From Lindgomyces ingoldianus (lineage: Eukaryota > Ascomycota > Dothideomycetes > Pleosporales > Lindgomycetaceae), in contig NW_022985174.1 in assembly GCF_010093535.1 (NCBI RefSeq), positions 138,548-202,547 on the forward strand: 64,000 nucleotides of DNA. Reading direction: 5' to 3'. The stretch's first letter is position 1. Every line of letters begins with the position of its first letter. Positions 1 to 12,330 of the stretch are shown here, in pieces. The notes beneath the pieces were generated by a model. That model searched no databases, was not told the origin of the DNA, and saw nothing but the letters and a program-made list of their open reading frames with translations. The position numbers and the translations under genes are program-made.

Positions 1-2874
1 CAGAGGTCTCGTCTTCTCATCGAATTCCAGTTCCCTGGGGAGAGGAAGGTCACTCATCCGCTCGACAATCGATTTGGATCTGAGACCTAGCCGTCCATCA
101 GCTCGGCTCCAATTGGTTGGTGCGTGGAAAAGGCGCAGGGCCAGGCTGTTCTTCCTGCTCGTCTGATCCGCTCGTCTCCTGGCACACTCGGGCTTTCGTC
201 TCCAGACCATCAGGACAGACACGGTTGGACGTGATGAGAAAAGTCTTTTTTTGTTTTGTGTGGCTGATGCGGGATGGCATGGTCATATTGAGCGGCGCAG
301 CCGTGATCGATGAAAATTTGACATAGGTCCCAATTAGTCAAGCCTAGGATCTGATCCCGGGTGAAGTGTAGCTCGGTACTGATGCCTGGCAAGGCTAAGG
401 ACTTGTTTACTCCTTACTATTAGAAGGTCATCAGCTTGGGACAGATTCTGCGTACTCTCTGAGTGAAGATACTACAATGAGGCAAAGGCTGCTACCGTGA
501 CGTCTGTCAGACTGTGCAGTACTACACGTCAAAGATGTGGGTGTCACGTTGAATTGAAATATGAATACCGTCCCATGAACGACTGGTCCGGTTCGGGGAA
601 CTCGAGGGTCTTGCCTTCATCAGGCCTCCCGAGGACTCGACCGTGTCCAAAGCGTAATGACCCAACGGGTTGGTGTCATGAGCTGCAGGCAGTCAAATCA
701 TCGCAACCTCATCAAGGATAGGTGGATTGCAGTGGAGAGAGGTGGGTCCTGGGCATGGTGCTGCCCCAGTGCCGGGAGCTAGCTGGTCCTTTTGACCTGG
801 AGAAGCACGTCGGCGGACGCCATGAAACATGAAGCAGAAATTGGAACCTTTCCAAGAGCGCAGATTTCTTTTTACGACCTCTGAACAGCGTTTTCGCCCG
901 AGCCGCACCGTTTTCGCACCATGAGAGAAATTGAAGGGTTTTTTCAGCTTCCCTTCGGACAATTTCGAGAAATCCTCAAACGCAGCCAATGGTCGCGAGA
1001 GGCGTTGGAGCAAACTGCCCAGCCAGGGAGTAATTGGGCGGCACCACCGTGGCGAGCGGGGAGACAACCAGCATTGATTCCGCTCGGGGAACGCCTCGAA
1101 TTGGGCTTTGGGCGGGTCTCTGCCTGTGGGGGGCTCGGAGTGGATAAGACGATCTCTGCCTCAACCAGTTCGACTCATGTCCCGGCACTAGGGCCGGGGT
1201 GGAGGGCTGGGATCAGCGTGCTCGTTCAGCAGCCTCACGCTTCACACTGCAGCCCATCCCTCTTGGTTCGCTTCTAGCGTGCGACCTGCGGGTCTTATGC
1301 AGGCTGCCGCGCCCGTACTTGTCGGCGGGCATGTCACAGCGAGCAGCGTGGTATTGACAGCAGCACACGAGCTTTCGAAGTTGGTTTTTGGCGATGGCGA
1401 GCGTGACTTCTCCAGTGCTCGCTCCGTACTCAACGCGGCCGTTGCGCAGTAGCAACGATTGTTATTGACCGCCCTTGTACGGCGCCATCCGCACTGGCTA
1501 GGAGTGCAGATTGGCTGGATGAATCGGTTTAAACTGATCAACATTTAATGATGGTGCAAGGAGCAGAACGATGACCCAGGGGCAAGGGACTCACAGCGCG
1601 CCTGCAAGCATGTGCGCGTCGACCCTCGCTGTGCATTCACCCCTCGGCGCTCGATCAGGCATCGCGCAAATCAGCGTGGCGTCTCTCACGAAGACCAAGC
1701 CGTGAACCGGCTGCGAAGCCGGCCGTGCTCCACCAACGCTCCCTGGTAGGGGCCCTGGTCGTGTCGCCGAGGCCTCTGCTTTGGCCTTTCCCTGAAGAGA
1801 CTCTGCGGCCCGTCGAATCCTCTCCGTTGTCGTTGATATTATTGACGCGGCTTGTCACTCCCTTCCACACCTCTCCCTCCCTCTGCTCGACCTTTGCAAC
1901 CAACACGTCGGCTGCAACGCGCTCGGCATTCACCATCAACATCCCCATAACCACCACGTTCCCTTCCATTCTGCTTCTCCCCTCGCTTAGGCGTTGCCGA
2001 TATCGAAACGAAAGACCGTTGGAAAAGAAAGACACCCTGTCCCTGCCAGGCAAGCTCGACCCTTGCAGTCCCTCAGTCTCTCCTTCGCCAGTATCCAAGT
2101 TCCAAAGCAAAGCTGCGATTCAGCAACAGTCCCTCCTTAGTATTTGGCTCCTCCAAGCCCGTCCATGAGAAACAGACTGTGTGTTGGCCTGCCTGTCGTT
2201 TCCGCACAAGCACACACCATCCTGCTGCAGTCCATGCGTAACAGAAACCCGTCCCGTTACAGGCCATCGTAGGTGCAACCGGCATCTCTCGCGTCCACAA
2301 CGACGTTTCAAGCACGCATCATAACCCTCTTCCAATTCGTCATTCTGCAACAGCCGCAGGGATCCAAGAAAAGTAAACGCCTTTAACCTACTTACTATAC
2401 TTGGGTTTGGCTCGCCACTCCGCGGACGAACCACACGGCCAATTGACCCTGAGACACTTTGTATCATTGACTAAGTCGACGAACTGCAGAGTGCACAACT
2501 ACGGGTACGTAGATTTCCGTTGAAGAGTCGACGTCACATTTCACGCTTTTGCCATTCTCGCGGAACCATTCCTCATCCAATCCACACAAAAACAACTATA
2601 CAAAACAATGACCGAATACTAACCACTCCTCCAGCCTCAAATTGTACTGACACCATATTTCGACTTCTCTATTGCAAAGTCGATTTCATACTTGGTGGAC
2701 CACTCTCCGACCGGAACCAGTTTTCGACCAAATCAGGCGCACGAATCAACTAATTTGACTCAAATGACTGTGTGGCACGCCTCAAAAGTTGCGTTGCACT
2801 ATTAGCGCACCACCGGTCGCAACATCGAGTACCATTCCAATATTTCCCCGCTTTCATCTTCAATCCACCTCACC
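1..2874. other. Intergenic, upstream of the RasGEF gene
   Basis: No gene is supportable here. Open frames on both strands are short, overlap each other, and lack recognisable motifs or splice-joined continuations. The last several hundred bases are rich in C and T and lead to a good start context (CACCATGG) at 2,872-2,879, so they probably include the promoter and 5' leader of the RasGEF gene. That role is inferred from position only. Confidence 0.5.
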
Positions 2875-5800
2875 ATGGCGGATTTTATGCTAGAGAATGA
2901 CGAGGTGGGCAAGCATGCGAGTGCATTGGTTGCGCCACTCAACATCCAAAAATCCCCGAAGCGGTCCCGGAGCAGGCAACGGGGACACTCAAGACAGTCG
3001 TCTTCAATAGGAGCCCCTTCGATCAAGTCGCAGTCCCATTCGCAGTCGCAAATATCTCCTCCGTTGACGCCACGAGCATCAAGAGATACGTTTCCTAAGG
3101 AGATCCCCGCTCAGCCAGTCTTTCATAACTACCTCCGCGCCTTTTACCATTTCCACCCGAGCTCAACTGTCTCATCGTCGACCGATGAATCCTCAATTAC
3201 CGTTCCCATCAACCAAGGCGATGTCATCTTGGTGCACTCAGTGCATCCCAACGGCTGGGCCGACGGAACTCTCCTAGCCTCTGGAGCTCGAGGATGGCTC
3301 CCAACCAACTATTGTGAGGCTTACGACCATCCGACGATTCGAAATCTCCTGAATGCCCTAACTCATCTTTGGGACCTTGTCCGCGATGGTGAGAATGGCG
3401 ACTTAGTAACGTTCACCAAGCAGGATTATGTAAGGGGTATGATCGCTGGCGTACGGTACTTTCTGGTAAGCTCCTCTTAAGTTCAAGGGACGTTATTTGA
3501 AGCGAAAGACCGCGACTAACCTCGCATCTAGGAAAGAACACAATGTCTAACAAGGGAGGCATCCCTCATCCAGGCTCATGTCGGTTTGCGGCGAATGCGG
3601 AAGGGTCTGCTCGGTGACCTGTCATCCCTAGTTAAGACTGCCAAGAAGTTGCAGGAGATTCTCCAAAGTCACGAGTCTCCAGTGCCGGTATTCGAGCTAC
3701 TGGACGAGCTCGTGCTCAAGTCATTCAAGCTTGTAACGAGAGCAGTCCGCTTCCTTGATATATGGGCACAAGACGCGGTTTCGGTGTCGTTTGACTTCTC
3801 GGATGCAGGCAAGAATAGACCTCCGACCCCACCATCTGACTCTGCCGATCCTTCTGTGCAACCGCCGGCCACGTCGAATCAAAACAATGAAGACAGCGCA
3901 TCCGCGAATGACGATGCATCTCCCGTGTCACAGGCGAGCACCACTGCAACGCGCGAGGAATTAGACAGCGCGAAGACCCAGCCACCACGTAGCCTCAACC
4001 GTGCATCTGTCGCCTTCTCTATCCCCTCAGAGTCAGACTCTCCCCAATCACCTCTCCCCCCAGCTCAGCCTCAAGGTCAGGCAAAACGCCTATCTGTTAC
4101 GCACCGTCTGTCATACACCGGAAAGTCGCAGGGCCTGCGAAAACAAAACCTTGCCTCTGAGCGACTGAATACTGCACACGACTCCTTCCTAGGTTTCATC
4201 GGTTCATTTATTGGGTTGCACCTGCAATCCCGCTCATCTGAAGAGCTCACCCTAACAACACAGCAATCAGTCGTCGCTTGCCGTCAACTTCTCACCGTCG
4301 TCGAAGAAGTATGGGAACGCGACTCGCGAAGATCCGAACCGCTGGAGCAAGCAAGGGATATGATGTATACGCGACTCACCGAGCTCGTTCAGGCCACGAA
4401 GGACATGTTCAGCGCCTCGGAATCTGGCGTAGGTGAGGACGTTGTCATGCCAGACTCTGGAAAACAACTCGTCGCTGCTGCCACGAGCTGTGTGCGTTCC
4501 GCAGGCGACTGTGTCACGAAGGCCAGATTTGTGATCGAAAGGATTGGTGACTTCGAGTTTGAGGATACTGGCCTTGGACTTTCAGAGACAATTTTCGAGA
4601 AAATTGGCCAGGACGCCCAACCAAAGGTTGAGGTGCCTAAACAGCAAGAGCAGCACATTGAAACCGATAAACCACTTCCTGCACCACCAACATCTGCACG
4701 CCAAATCCCACCTCCTTTAGTCATATCAGAGTCAAAACCATTACCAGAAGTCCCGGTTTCATCTCCCTTAGAGAATCAAAGGCTCAGCCTCCAGCCCATC
4801 CACCACCCAGCCATTGTTGAGAGCCCCACAGCTGTATCCTTCAGGTCATCAAGGTCTTCCTTACCGCCCCTAAATCAACTTCCTATTCCACACCTCCCTC
4901 AACCTAGCGCTTCAGAATATTCGCAGAGCCCGGCAAGCGCCACCCAAAGATTCTTTTCCAAGGCTATAAGAGCAGACAGTGTCAATGCATCCGTCGCAGA
5001 CTCCAGCAGCACCTATCGGAACAGCATGCGAGGCGAGACGGGCAGCATTATCTCTCAAGCCTCAACCAGAGCGACCACCCCAGATCACTCTCCAGCTAAG
5101 AAAGAAAGTTCCCAGACGATATCAAGCAGTTTCGGCAGCGCATCGGAGCTTCGGTCCGTCGGAAGCGAAGACGTGTCGGCCGTTGAAGAGCATCTCTTAG
5201 AAACGACTTACGCTCATGAACTGATCTACAATAAGGAGGGTCAAATCTCTGGCGGCTCTCTGCCCGCCCTGGTGGAGCAGCTGACAACTCATGAATCCAC
5301 TCCGGATGCCATGTTTGTCACCGCCTTCTACCTTACCTTCCGACTCTTTACTACTCCAGTAGACTTCGCCCAGTGTCTCATCGATCGCTTTGATTATGTT
5401 GGTGATAGCCAATCAGTAGGAGTGCCGGTTCGGCTACGTGTCTATAACGTATTCAAGGGTTGGATGGAGAGCCACTGGCTTGGCGAGAGCGACTCTGCAG
5501 CCCTTGGCATTATCCTCGCTTTTTCGACTGGCAAGCTACGGTCAACACTTCCTGCAGCTGGCAAACGTCTAGCAGAGTTGACTTCCAAGGTCACTGAAGT
5601 TCGTGCTGGAGCTCTTGTACCACGCTTAGTGTCATCGCTTGGGAAGACTGGGATTTCCAACACAGTCTTCACCCCTTCTGACAGCAATGTCCCAAACCCT
5701 AGCATTACGAAGAGCCAACTAAATGCCCTCAAGAGCAGCAAAGATGGGAAGACGCATTGCAGCATCCTCGACTTCGATCCTCTGGAGCTTGCAAGACAGT

Positions 5801-6666
5801 TGACCATTATTGAGTCCAAGCTCTTCTGCTCCATCCAACCCGAGGAGCTGTTGGCATCCGAGTGGACGAAGAAGAACGGCTCCAGGGCAGTCAATGTTCG
5901 TGCAATGTCAACCCTCTCAACCGACCTTGCAAATCTTGTAGCAGACACAATCCTTCACCTTGAGGATGCAAAGAAAAGAGCTATTATCATCAAGCAATGG
6001 GTGAAAGTTTCATCTAAATGCCTAGAACTAAACAACTACGATTCGCTCATGGCGATTATCTGCTCTTTGAACTCTTCAATGGTTTTGCGGCTGAAGAAGA
6101 CTTGGGAATTGGTATCTGGCAAGACTAAGGCACGTCTTGAGGAACTAAAGACGATCACAGACGTCGGTCGAAACTATGCTGTCCTCCGTCAACGACTCCA
6201 GAACCATGTGGCACCCTGCATCCCCTTTGTTGGTATCTATCTTACTGACCTTACTTTCGTTGACGTTGGCAATGGCACGACGCGTCAGCTACCTGGCGAG
6301 TCTGGTCGCGAGAGTGTCTCTGTCATCAACTTCGACAAGCATATGAAGACTGCCAAGATCATTGGCCAGCTCCAATCATTCCAGGTTCCATACCGCCTCG
6401 CCGCTGTGCCCGAGATGCAAGATTGGATGGAGACACAAATCCAACGTGTCCGGTCAAGCGACCAAGCAAATGTCCAAAGTTACTACCGTCGCTCGCTTCT
6501 TCTCGAACCCCGGGATCCGCCACAGGTCGTGAAAGCCACACCGCCTCCTATCGAGAACGCTCTCGAGAAGACTCTCACTGCTGAGTCTCGAATCAACTCG
6601 AAGGACCGATTCGAATTCTTAAACTTTCATTTCTCCTCAACAAACTCCGTTAAAGACAAACAATAG
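2875..6666 (+). CDS. Cdc25-type Ras guanine nucleotide exchange factor with SH3 domain
   Basis: Two exons, 2,875-3,465 and 3,532-6,666, join in phase 0 across a 66-bp intron (GTAAGC...CTAG with an ACTAAC branch site) to give 1,241 residues. Order of parts: a Ser/Arg-rich N-terminus; an SH3 domain at about 83-150 (ending GARGWLPTNYCE); a long linker rich in Ser, Pro and Gln; a RasGEF_N module at about 750-890; and the catalytic CDC25-homology domain at about 945-1166, with the segment KKRAIIIKQWVKVSSKCLEL followed by NNYDSLMAII. Family members load Ras with GTP at membranes and act above cAMP/PKA or MAP-kinase signalling. The SH3-linker-RasGEF_N-RasGEF order and the length fit fungal Cdc25/Ste6 proteins. 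The start is the first ATG in good context. Which Ras it acts on cannot be read from sequence. Confidence 0.93.
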
Positions 6667-9600
6667 ACTTGTTCACGCGCTTCAACGCGCTTCAACGCGC
6701 GCAACATTTGGATCTCAGGCGAAAGAACATCGAGGTCGGCCTCTCTCTCTTGGATACTACCCACTGCACCTACTGCCCGTAGTTGCGGCATTTATCCCCG
6801 CGTGTGGGGTTATTGTATTTTCATACCTACCCTTAGGCATGTCTCAGACGAGCATATCTAATGTTTGTATTTGTTTTGTTTTCTCGTCTCTTTTTGTTTA
6901 TTGCAATATGTCACGGACGGTCGGATCACGATACCAATGCGCTTGCTTGCTCTTCTCTGTTTCTTGTTCGTCTAGATACCACTGTTAGCGACCTTTTATT
7001 TCTTTGGCACTAGTAGGGATGAGCATCGGCACGGCCTTTTTCTCGGATGGTGGTTGCGTTTATCTATAATACCCTTCTTTCCTCTCGGGCCCGATCCCAT
7101 ATCAGCATCAGGGGTCTTGGGGATTGCATAGAGTATGGAGCCTTGGAGTCTGGGAATCGGGACATAAACAAGCCCCGGACTTTCGCTAGTAGGGTTCTGC
7201 CTCACTTTTTTCGCTCGTTTGGTTGGAGTTGACGTATGTCGTGGCTGGATCAAAATTCAGGGGTTTCTTTTGGGGTTGGCTGGAACTTTACTAAAGATAA
7301 AAGCATGGGTGGGTGTGGTGTAGTGCTTCGGCTTTGTGTGATGATAGTGCATATGGGGATACCAATTTCAATCCCGAAGTAATTAGTCGAATGAACGAGA
7401 TGTGAGAATTCAACGAGCTTACCTTTGCGCGGTGATGTGAGAACCGCGGAGATTGTTTGATGTTGTTTGTAAAAAGTTGTTTACCGCGGTTCACTTCTTT
7501 AATGCATTACATCCCCTTGGTGCACATCATCACACTCCATTAATACTCTGATATTCTTCGCAAAAATCTCCAATCCTCTTCGCTCATGGATATGCATATT
7601 CTCTCCTCAAAATTCTGCTCTCTCCCAACACAGCTTCTTTCCTCAGCGGACTTGAACGGGCTATCAAACACAAGAATATGCCCAACCTTACCGGTGTCCT
7701 TTAGCATCCACCCCATGGAAGCCAGTGAGCGGCTCAGCTCTCCTAGTTCAGCAAATATTGGCACCTTACGCTGGGCAACGGCTGCTCTAGAAGTAAAAGC
7801 ACTACGAATATCTCCAGTACAGCAGTGGACTTATTGACTCGCTAATTCGAAGGCACGTTACGATCTAATAAAGAAACGTCATCACGCCCAACCTATCTTT
7901 TTTATCCGGACCCGTTGATTCACGCATCAGAATCATCGTAGGGCTACATTATCGCGGGGTATGTTGCCATATTCCTCGCTGCGCTTTTTTCTTCCTTCAT
8001 GAACTAACCTCGACTTGAATAGGGAATAAAGGAGAGACGTTGTCAACGGTCGCTCCCAGCTGGAAATCTTTTGTTAAATCTAGAAGGGAACAGCTCTTTT
8101 GAGTTGATGTTCCTTCAGCAGCAAAACGTCTACTACTTGATTATATGCCTTGGAACTTGAGCCGCAGCGACGAGTACGGAAACCCTTTTTTCTAGCCTCG
8201 GGGTGTATATAATCCAATGGATCTTACGATTCAATTTATCTACTTATCCTTCAACCGAGCAATAAGCAACTAGGTAAGTCCTTATAGCTGCTCTCCGCTC
8301 TAGATCCAAAAATGCTAACGAAATATAGAGGTCGGACGTAGGCAAAGGCCTTTCTAAGATACTGCAGCTGTGCTAGTCCTGGAATAAAATCCGGAGAACT
8401 TCGAAGCAATGTTTGAGAGGACAGGTCACTTGTCTAAATCACCCAGGAGATGTCTTACAAACGTCGCTCTGGCTTCTCTCATCTCTTTTAGCCTCAGGAT
8501 TATTCCCCTCTACACTTCTCTTATCCCCCGATTCAAGGAATAAAATCTATCACTGGGAAAATGATGGCACGTCGCATCTCCGAAATAAGCCATCACGTTG
8601 TTTACTCTGAGAAGTAGAGGAAGTCTTGAAGCCTCCTCAGGCTTACTGTGGGGCAGAAAATGTGGGATCTGCGGGTCAGGACTTAAGCCGGTAAGATAGC
8701 ATGGGGCGGTTCTTGCGGCAGTGCCTGCTTTTGGCCAACCCTTTGGGCCTTCTAGATCGCTTGGAACTTGCTACATTATGAGCGTCCCGACCTTTTACGC
8801 CTACGACACTTCCAGGAGCAGAAACACACACCCATGAGCTCGCGTGGAAGTACCAAGATTTCGCTCCGCCAAAGTCTTGCATTAGACAGGAAAGAAAATG
8901 AAAGCAAGACGCAGCATAAGCGGCCTAGGGAATACTCGTTCACTGCTATAGATCTGCTTCTGGGTTCATGATATAGATACCTTCCCGATACCTGTTTCGC
9001 TCCCTGCACACGTCTCCTCCTAATTTCAACCTCGCCTAATAGTCTTGCCGGCCCCAGTATACTGCATTGCTACTCGGGAGTTTGGGATAAAGAAGAGTAC
9101 GAAGTGCTGCATGTCTGGGTGCAGGAACAAGAACCAAAACATTCGCAACAAATGATCTGAAATGTCGGGAACAGGGACACATAGATCCCTGAATGATGTG
9201 CTTCCTCTTCAACACCGGTATATGGACACCTTCCTTCCTCTCCATGCGAGTTAAATACTCATGACAACTCCATGATCAGTTCGGCACTAAGGGCGACGTC
9301 GACGACTATCTATGGGTGCAAGAACTGAAAAGAAAACCCCCCAATTTCTAGACGTAGGACTAGAGCCAGAACAAAGCCGATATCCAGTCCTTCATGATCC
9401 ACAACCCGTGACCCTGTATTAGTCTCAGTATGTAAGCAACCACTTCTCCAGCTGGGCGATGAAGAGGACATAACCACCATGACTGCACCACATCTTAGAA
9501 AACAATCCCAAAGGCTACATATGAGCATTGTTTTCTCATTCTCCAAAAATGATTCAAGGTGATACGAATGCCCCCTTCCCTGAGACTAGAACTCGAGTGG

Positions 9601-11188
9601 GGCGGCGATATTGCTGGATATTGGACATTGCCCCTTTCCGAGGACTAAAACTCGGGGAGATACCACCGATGGCTTGACTCAGACTAAGAAAGAGCTTTTT
9701 GCTCTTCATTAATATCCATCTGGTGGTGGAGGTAAATCCCGCCACACAAACTTCAGGGGAGAAAAACATTGTTGGAGAGACTTCACATGCAACTGGCGTC
9801 TCAATAAAAATACTCGGTTTCATCATGTATGTCTCTCCTCAACTACGGACTAAAATTGTTTGTCTCGGTTCCTTCATACAATAAAACAACAACATCCAAA
9901 CTTCTAATATCTAGAGGCTTCCAGAAAAAATGTTTCCGCCTCAGAACTATAGCTTGTGGAGGCCAAAGAACCATTCGAGAAGGATTTTATGGGACTATAG
10001 CATTGCCCCAAACAAGCCTGATAATCCACCTTGTATTATAGTACTTAATGTTCATCTCAACGTCTCTCTATTAGACGAAAAAAGATTTAGCGGGCCACTG
10101 GTGGCAGCCAGAAGCCGAAAGAGACTTTCCGAATGGCTGCCTGGATGTTGTGTGCGGTGATAAAGATCCTTCCTCAAGATAGCAATATCTAGAGCTGTAG
10201 AATAAATAATTGGAACCTCTACCGCCCGATAGTATAAACTACAACCACTGCCGCTGACGTCTGGCTGTCTGCATGGACTAAAAAAATAAAATATCATAGG
10301 CATGGGCATGTGGCTGGTTGTCTAAACTCAAAGCTACGCCACGGAACCCTAAGGCACTAAAAATCGTATCCTACTTCTGTTATGTGTGATTACTACCTGC
10401 TGTTTAGAATAAAAGAGACTAATAGCGTCTATAACGTCTTCTCTTCCCGGACCAAAACTCATTACCTCAAGCCACTATGCCCCGTGGGTGCAATAAATGT
10501 ATATCAAACGAATTCATGTTCGTTCCTGGATAAAACTGCTACGGAACTAGATGATGGTCCTAAAACCACAATTCACACTCAATATGCTCTGCCTGTTCTA
10601 GACTGATATGAAATCAACAATCCTGACATACATGGCACCCAAAAATGGGACTGACACGAGTATGTGCTTGCTGCGGTCAAAAAAAAGGACCGACGCACAG
10701 TACGGCCTCCCGTCTTCTAAGGCCAGCCGCGCAATAAGATTGTGGATGAAAGCATGCATGTGGGATGAAATGCGCAAGCTCTGTCAATATGAATAGAATG
10801 GAAAAAGGGGAACGCTGTGAAAATGCTAAATCACGGAAGTAAAAAAGGACTGTCCTTCAGGTCAATATGGACATATGGGGGGTGGAGGGAGTGAAGGAGG
10901 GTAGGTTGATGAAGGGGCTGGCTTTCAGTAGCGATGGAGAGCATCCTGAGGATTAGGTGATGCGGAGATGAATCTCTTCGGACCCCACGGCTGTCTAATC
11001 TAGAGGCATTGGTGGGACAAGATGATATCATTTGCATTTCCATAATTTCCAGCCTTTCGCCATGTTCCCTATAGCTACTCAGCGAAACCTTCATCCCATC
11101 CGTCTCACCAAAAAGGTAATTACGCCATCCTTTTGATATGCAGTTCCCCTCTCTATCTCTCACCCCACCACCCACCACATGCATCAAT
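6667..11188. other. 4.5-kb gene desert
   Basis: No gene is supportable. The first few hundred bases after 6,666 are probably the 3' end of the RasGEF transcript; a short tandem repeat (about CTTCAACGCG) lies at 6,678-6,700. The rest carries only short, unsupported open frames. Between about 9.56 and 10.55 kb a short motif close to GGACTAAAACTC recurs, including a near direct repeat at 9,567-9,600 and 9,627-9,660. This may be an eroded repeat. Confidence 0.5.
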
Positions 11189-11856
11189 CTATTGATCCTC
11201 GACGATGGTAGTGTGCAGACCCTTGGGGTCCTTGACGTTGACGGCTTGGACGTACGAGTATAGCTTCTCCTTGGCACCCTCCTCATCGTTACGCTTTCGG
11301 GAGATGCGGACTCGGAGACGGAACGGGACGCCCTTGATGCCGGCTTCCCAGACCTTCTTGTTGAGTTGGGGGTCTAGTCGGACGTCTTTGGTGCCCTGCA
11401 TGTAGTCGTAAGCTATCATTAATCGGTGATGTGACGGTTAAGTACTGGGAGTTGGTGATACACTAGAGAAGAGAAAAACATACCATAGCCTTCTCAGCGA
11501 AAGCACGGATCTCCTTGATCGCCCTCGGGGCCCTCTTCTTGAAGCTGACACCATGAACCTGTCAATCCCCAACCGTATTAGCCATATGTTCGAATTCAGT
11601 CTTCCGCCCGATACCCGCACACCACCACGTCTTCCTACCCACCCAATGCCGCATCCTGGCCAATAGTGGCGTCAGGACTGCTGAGACACGGGCGTGAAGG
11701 AGTGGTGTTGTGTGAGCCATCTCTGGACTTCACAAAACCGAATCAACATACTCGTTTGTGTAGATGTATCGTGTATTCGCGCGCGACGACGTCGGCGATG
11801 GCGCTGCGTCCGGTCTTGCCGGCTGGCTTCTTGCCGCTGCTCTTAGCGTTTGGCAT
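11189..11856 (-). CDS. RPL31: Large ribosomal subunit protein eL31
   Basis: Three exons on the minus strand, 11,856-11,752, 11,558-11,484 and 11,395-11,189, all join in phase 0 (GTATGT donors, CAG acceptors) and give 128 residues. After a short basic N-terminus the protein has the eL31 core: [20 protein letters not shown], then [20 protein letters not shown], then [20 protein letters not shown], then [20 protein letters not shown], ending [10 protein letters not shown]. eL31 sits at the rim of the exit tunnel on the 60S subunit. The length matches family members of about 113-125 residues. The start at 11,856 ([10 protein letters not shown]) is the only in-frame Met before the conserved region. 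Several introns near the 5' end are usual in fungal ribosomal protein genes. An additional intron in the 5' leader is possible but not shown. Confidence 0.97.
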
Positions 11857-12330
11857 TTCTGTTCACCTTTTCGTCAGCGATCTCTCCCAGCACAGAACAG
11901 AAGCGAAGGAGGGAAGGATGGAGGGAACCCAACAGTGGAAGATATCTAAGAGTGACTGAAGGGAGAATCATCTTACCGAATGGATTCTTCGGGGGTGGAT
12001 GGCTGGTCGAGGAATTTCCGAGGTGCGGCTTGCAGTTACAGAGTTCGACGATGCGGGTTTCTGTGTGGGTTTGCAATTCGGTTAAGTCTTGGCAGAATAA
12101 TCCCACGCACAGACCCCCACAAAATGGATCATTAGTCAGCATGAGATACTTTGCCCTCAAATTTAGAAAATTTCATGTTTTTCTCATTAGGGTATTCTAG
12201 GAATGCTTTATGCTGAGGATAAGTACAACCTAATCACCCAAGTCCTCGTTTTTCCATCCAAGCCATGAATCATGCATCCAACGCTATGATATGCCCACTT
12301 TTGTGCCTGAACCGGTTGCACATATGAAGG

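Noticed and set aside
693..1277. Overlapping open frames on both strands (124 and 118 codons)
   Set aside because: No motif, no splice partner, and both strands equally open, as expected by chance in GC-rich DNA.
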